Both the position numbers and the translations under genes were made by a program. A stretch of 64,000 nt of DNA. It comes from Flavobacterium sp. N2270 (GTDB taxonomy: Bacteria > Bacteroidota > Bacteroidia > Flavobacteriales > Flavobacteriaceae). The notes under the pieces were generated by a model. It had not been told where the DNA came from and did no database searches. It worked only from the letters and a program-made list of their open reading frames with translations. Of this stretch, positions 60,676 to 64,000 are shown piece after piece (the first letter of the stretch is position 1; every line of letters starts with the position of its first letter). Where the stretch lies: contig NZ_CP110005.1 in NCBI RefSeq assembly GCF_025947225.1, positions 868,001-932,000 on the forward strand, read 5' to 3'.

Positions 60676-63447
60676 ATGGATAGGTTTTCCTTTTTAAATG
60701 CTGCACATACGGCTTTCTTTGCCGATTTATACGAACAATATTTACAAAACCCAGATAGCGTAGAGCCAAGTTGGAGGAGTTTTTTCCAAGGATTTGACTT
60801 TGGACAGGCTAGTTTTAACTCTGATGAAGTAGCTCAACAAATTACAGATGGTAATTTTTCATGCGATCATGTTGCCGAAAAAACGCAAAAAGAATTCAAC
60901 GTTCTTCGACTAATTGATGGTTATAGAACAAGAGGTCATTTGTTTACAAAAACAAACCCTGTTAGAGACAGAAGAACATATTCGCCAACATTAGCCTTAG
61001 AAAATTTTGATTTATCAAATGCAGATTTGAATACTGTTTTTGATGCTGCTAAAATGGTTAATATGAAACCAAGTACTTTGGCTGAGATTATTAAACATTT
61101 AGAAAGTGTTTATTGTCAATCTATGGGAATTGAGTATATGTATATTCGTGAACCAGAGGTTATCAATTGGATAAAAAACAGGTTAGATGTTAATGATAAT
61201 CAACCAAACTTTAATCAAGATCAAAAGAAAAATATACTTAGAAAATTAAATGAGGCTGTTTCTTTTGAAACATTTCTTCATGCAAAATATGTGGGTCAAA
61301 AACGTTTCTCGTTAGAAGGTTGTGAAGCTGCAATTCCTGCTTTAGATGCATTAATTGAAGCTGCTGCCGAAAAAGGTGTGGAGCAATTTGTAATGGGAAT
61401 GGCTCATCGTGGTCGTTTAAATGTTTTGGCTAATATTTTTGGTAAAAACACTCAAAATATTTTCTCAGAATTTGACGGAAAAGACTATGATGATGATATG
61501 CATTTTGATGGAGATGTGAAATATCATTTAGGTTTAACTTCAGATAGGTTAACAGATTCAGGAAAAAAAATAAATTTAAATTTAGCTCCAAATCCTTCGC
61601 ATCTTGAAACAGTTGGTGCTGTTATTGAAGGTATTGCAAGAGCAAAACAAGATAGAAATCATCCAAATGATATTTCAAAAGTTTTACCTATTGCCGTTCA
61701 TGGTGATGCTGCAATTGCAGGACAAGGTATTGTTTATGAAATTATTCAAATGGCAAAATTAGATGGTTATAAAACGGGTGGAACAATTCACTTGGTAATT
61801 AACAATCAGGTTGGTTTTACAACCAATTATTTAGATGCGCGTTCATCTACTTATTGTACGGATATTGCAAAAGTAACACTATCGCCGGTAATACACGTAA
61901 ATGCAGATGACCCAGAAGCTGTAGTTCATGCCATGTTATTTGCCTTAGATTATAGAATGGAATTTGGGGGAGATGTATTTATCGATTTATTAGGATATAG
62001 AAAATATGGTCATAACGAAGGTGACGAACCTCGTTTTACTCAACCTAAATTATATAAGTTAATTTCAAAACATAAAAATCCTCGTGATATTTATGCAGAA
62101 AAATTAAAACAAAGTGGTGTTATTGACGCTGGCTATGTAAAGGAGTTAGAGGCTAAATATAAAGCAAAACTAGATGAAAATCTTGAAGAATCTCGTAAAA
62201 AAGATTTAACGGTTATTACGCCTTTTATGCAAAATGTTTGGAAAGGTTTCGAACAAGTATCAGACGACACAATGTTGCAAAAATTCGATACTACTTTTGA
62301 TAAAAATGAATTAACAGAAATTGCAAAAACAATTTGCGAATTACCTTCCGGCAAAAAATTCATCAGTAAAATCACAAAAATTATCAAGGATAGAAATAAC
62401 ATGTATTTCGAATCTGATAATTTAGACTGGGCAATGGGTGAATTACTAGCTTATGGTACACTTCTAAAAGAAGGATACGATGTTCGTATTTCAGGACAAG
62501 ACGTAGAAAGAGGAACATTCTCTCATCGTCACGCTGTTGTTAAAGTGGAAGATTCGGAAGAAGAAGTTGTTTTGCTTAACGATATTAAAGATAAAAAAGG
62601 AAATTTTTATATCTACAATTCACACTTGTCAGAATACGGAGTTGTTGGTTTTGAATACGGTTATGCATTAGCGTCTCCAAATACATTAACAATCTGGGAA
62701 GCACAATTTGGGGATTTTTCAAATGGAGCTCAAATTATGATTGACCAATACATTTCTGCAGGAGAAGATAAGTGGAACAATCAAAACGGATTAGTTTTCT
62801 TATTACCTCATGGTTATGAAAATCAAGGAGCGGAGCATTCATCAGCACGTATGGAACGTTATTTGCAGATGTGTGCAAAACACAATATGTTCGTTGCTGA
62901 TTGTACTACACCAGCAAACTTCTTCCACTTGCTAAGAAGACAAATGAAAACAACTTTCCGTAAACCGTTAATTGTGTTTACGCCAAAGAGTTTATTGCGT
63001 CATCCACAAGCGGTTTCTAAAATTGAAGATTTAACAAATGGTCAATTCCAAGAAATACTAGACGATCCAAATGTTACAGATAAAAAAGCAATAAAATCAT
63101 TGGTTTTCTGTACAGGTAAAGTATATTATGATATTATTGCAAAAAGAGAAGAATTAGAAAGAAATGATGTTGCAGTAGTTCGTTTAGAGCAAATATTTCC
63201 ATTGGCAACAGAACAGATTAAAGAAATTATTGCAAGTTATCCAAATGTTGATGATTACGTATGGGCACAAGAAGAACCAAAAAATATGGGTGCTTATGGT
63301 TTCATGTTAATGAATTTTGATTTGGTTAAATTGCGTTTAGCATCGCCAAAAGCGTACAGTGCACCTGCAGCAGGAAGTTATGAACGTTCTAAAAAACGTC
63401 AAAAAAATGCTATTGCGATGGTTTTTGATAAAACATTATTTCAATAA
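60676..63447 (+). CDS. sucA: 2-oxoglutarate dehydrogenase E1 component
   Basis: 923 residues from MDRFSFLNAAHTAFFADLYE; eleven further upstream codons are open but the start fits the family. It has the N-terminal segment that docks E2 (SWRSFFQGFDFG), the ThDP-binding domain (GMAHRGRLNVLANIFGKN; HGDAAIAGQGIVYE; NNQVGFTTN) and the C-terminal transketolase-like half (DVERGTFSHRHAVVKVEDSE; EPKNMGAYGFM). It decarboxylates 2-oxoglutarate and passes the succinyl group to the E2 lipoyl arm in the TCA cycle. The E2 gene follows 63 bases later. Confidence 0.96.
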   Translation: MDRFSFLNAAHTAFFADLYEQYLQNPDSVEPSWRSFFQGFDFGQASFNSDEVAQQITDGNFSCDHVAEKTQKEFNVLRLIDGYRTRGHLFTKTNPVRDRRTYSPTLALENFDLSNADLNTVFDAAKMVNMKPSTLAEIIKHLESVYCQSMGIEYMYIREPEVINWIKNRLDVNDNQPNFNQDQKKNILRKLNEAVSFETFLHAKYVGQKRFSLEGCEAAIPALDALIEAAAEKGVEQFVMGMAHRGRLNVLANIFGKNTQNIFSEFDGKDYDDDMHFDGDVKYHLGLTSDRLTDSGKKINLNLAPNPSHLETVGAVIEGIARAKQDRNHPNDISKVLPIAVHGDAAIAGQGIVYEIIQMAKLDGYKTGGTIHLVINNQVGFTTNYLDARSSTYCTDIAKVTLSPVIHVNADDPEAVVHAMLFALDYRMEFGGDVFIDLLGYRKYGHNEGDEPRFTQPKLYKLISKHKNPRDIYAEKLKQSGVIDAGYVKELEAKYKAKLDENLEESRKKDLTVITPFMQNVWKGFEQVSDDTMLQKFDTTFDKNELTEIAKTICELPSGKKFISKITKIIKDRNNMYFESDNLDWAMGELLAYGTLLKEGYDVRISGQDVERGTFSHRHAVVKVEDSEEEVVLLNDIKDKKGNFYIYNSHLSEYGVVGFEYGYALASPNTLTIWEAQFGDFSNGAQIMIDQYISAGEDKWNNQNGLVFLLPHGYENQGAEHSSARMERYLQMCAKHNMFVADCTTPANFFHLLRRQMKTTFRKPLIVFTPKSLLRHPQAVSKIEDLTNGQFQEILDDPNVTDKKAIKSLVFCTGKVYYDIIAKREELERNDVAVVRLEQIFPLATEQIKEIIASYPNVDDYVWAQEEPKNMGAYGFMLMNFDLVKLRLASPKAYSAPAAGSYERSKKRQKNAIAMVFDKTLFQ

Positions 63448-63510
63448 AACAACTACTTTAAAGTAGTAACACAAATAGATAAGTCCTTAAAAGATTAAAA
63501 TTATTAAGAT

Positions 63511-64000
63511 ATGATTTTAGAAATGAAAGTCCCTTCACCGGGTGAATCAATTACAGAAGTAGAAATCGCAACTTGGTTAGTTCAAGATGGAGATTATGTA
63601 GAAAAAGATCAAGCTATTGCTGAGGTAGATTCAGACAAAGCTACATTAGAATTACCTGCGGAAGAAAGTGGAATTATTACACTTAAAGCTGAAGAAGGTG
63701 ATGCAGTAGCAGTTGGAGCAGTTGTTTGTTTAATTGATACAAGCGCAGCAAAACCAGCTGGTGATGCACCTACAAAAACGGAAGCTAAAGTTGAAGAAAA
63801 GAAAGTAGAAGCTCCTAAAGCTGCGCCAGTAGCAGAAAAAACATATGCTTCTCAAACTCCTTCTCCTGCAGCTAGAAAGATTTTAGACGAAAAAAACATT
63901 CAACCTTCTGATATTGTTGGAACAGGAAAAGATGGAAGAATCACTAAAGATGATGCAGTAAATGCTGTGCCTTCAATGGGAACTCCTACAGGTGGTTCTC
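63511..64000 (+). CDS. sucB: 2-oxoglutarate dehydrogenase E2 (dihydrolipoyl succinyltransferase), 5' part
   Basis: Starts at ATG 63511 and runs off the right edge after 163 codons. The lipoyl domain covers residues 1-80 with the lipoylated Lys43 in AEVDSDKATLELPAEE. An Ala/Pro/Lys linker follows (about 83-113), then the peripheral E1/E3-binding domain (SPAARKILDEKNIQPSDIVG). The catalytic acyltransferase domain lies outside the window. Single lipoyl domain and the position after sucA identify it as E2 of the oxoglutarate complex. Confidence 0.95.
   Translation, partial: MILEMKVPSPGESITEVEIATWLVQDGDYVEKDQAIAEVDSDKATLELPAEESGIITLKAEEGDAVAVGAVVCLIDTSAAKPAGDAPTKTEAKVEEKKVEAPKAAPVAEKTYASQTPSPAARKILDEKNIQPSDIVGTGKDGRITKDDAVNAVPSMGTPTGGS

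Noticed and set aside
1..64000. Prophage, integrative element, CRISPR array or defence system
   Set aside because: No integrase, transposase, phage structural gene, regular repeat-spacer array or nuclease/helicase defence cluster was seen on either strand.

Overview
The window reads as a chromosomal segment of a member of the Flavobacteriaceae, most likely Flavobacterium or a close relative. The evidence is low G+C, AT-rich spacers, few Shine-Dalgarno sites, many start-proximal TAnnTTTG boxes (the Bacteroidetes -7 element), the gliding genes gldD and gldE, three large proteins with type IX secretion (T9SS) C-terminal signals, DUF3078 and DUF3109 proteins, and an L21 ribosomal protein with an extra C-terminal domain. 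No phage, integrase, transposase, CRISPR array or rRNA was seen. Most of the window is ordinary core genome.

Layout. 1-2.6 kb: 3' end of an S41 peptidase, a minus-strand marC / small membrane protein / flavoprotein group, and a DUF3109 protein. 2.8-8.5 kb: dNTP supply, with class Ia ribonucleotide reductase (nrdB-nrdA) and a dGTPase, separated by a 557-bp spacer holding a terminator, a candidate structured RNA and a possible 30-residue peptide gene. 8.5-11.9 kb: a T9SS protein with a PA domain and Asp-box repeats. 12-13.1 kb: rplU-rpmA. 13.3-16.7 kb: a pair of M16 peptidase-family proteins, one with and one without the catalytic motif. 16.7-21.6 kb: a DMT transporter, an HMA lipoprotein, then mutY-ssb-gldE-gldD. 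21.6-25.2 kb: HU, a 30-residue highly basic protein, rng, a SIMPL protein and tadA. 25.2-32.7 kb: dxs, a DUF3078 protein and a 1552-residue subtilase. 32.8 kb: tRNA-Leu(UAG). 33.4-36 kb: a phosphodiesterase, a BaiN-type flavoprotein and TspO. 36-40.3 kb: isoprenoid operon (mvaD, mevalonate kinase, UbiA-type prenyltransferase) and an rRNA pseudouridine synthase, with a small four-helix-bundle gene bounded by inverted repeats inserted in the operon. 40.3-44.7 kb: a 1429-residue T9SS type B protein. 44.8-51.9 kb: lepA, dusB, a cold-shock protein, aspS, a TlpA-like thioredoxin and a MORN-like protein. 51.9-58.5 kb: a TetR-TolC-adaptor-RND efflux operon. 58.7-64 kb: a polyprenyl diphosphate synthase, an unknown 116-residue protein, an outer-membrane barrel protein, sucA and the start of sucB.

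The most unusual items are: (i) the inverted-repeat-bounded four-helix-bundle gene, whose repeats supply the stop codon of mvaD and abut the next gene; (ii) the 6.4-6.75 kb spacer with a structured RNA candidate and a cationic amphipathic 30-residue ORF; (iii) a promoter box placed between the arms of a perfect inverted repeat ahead of the tetR-efflux operon; (iv) a back-to-back tadA/dxs promoter pair that predicts leaderless or nearly leaderless mRNAs; (v) two long imperfect inverted repeats, one of them inside the predicted lepA leader. No clear undescribed multi-gene system was found.
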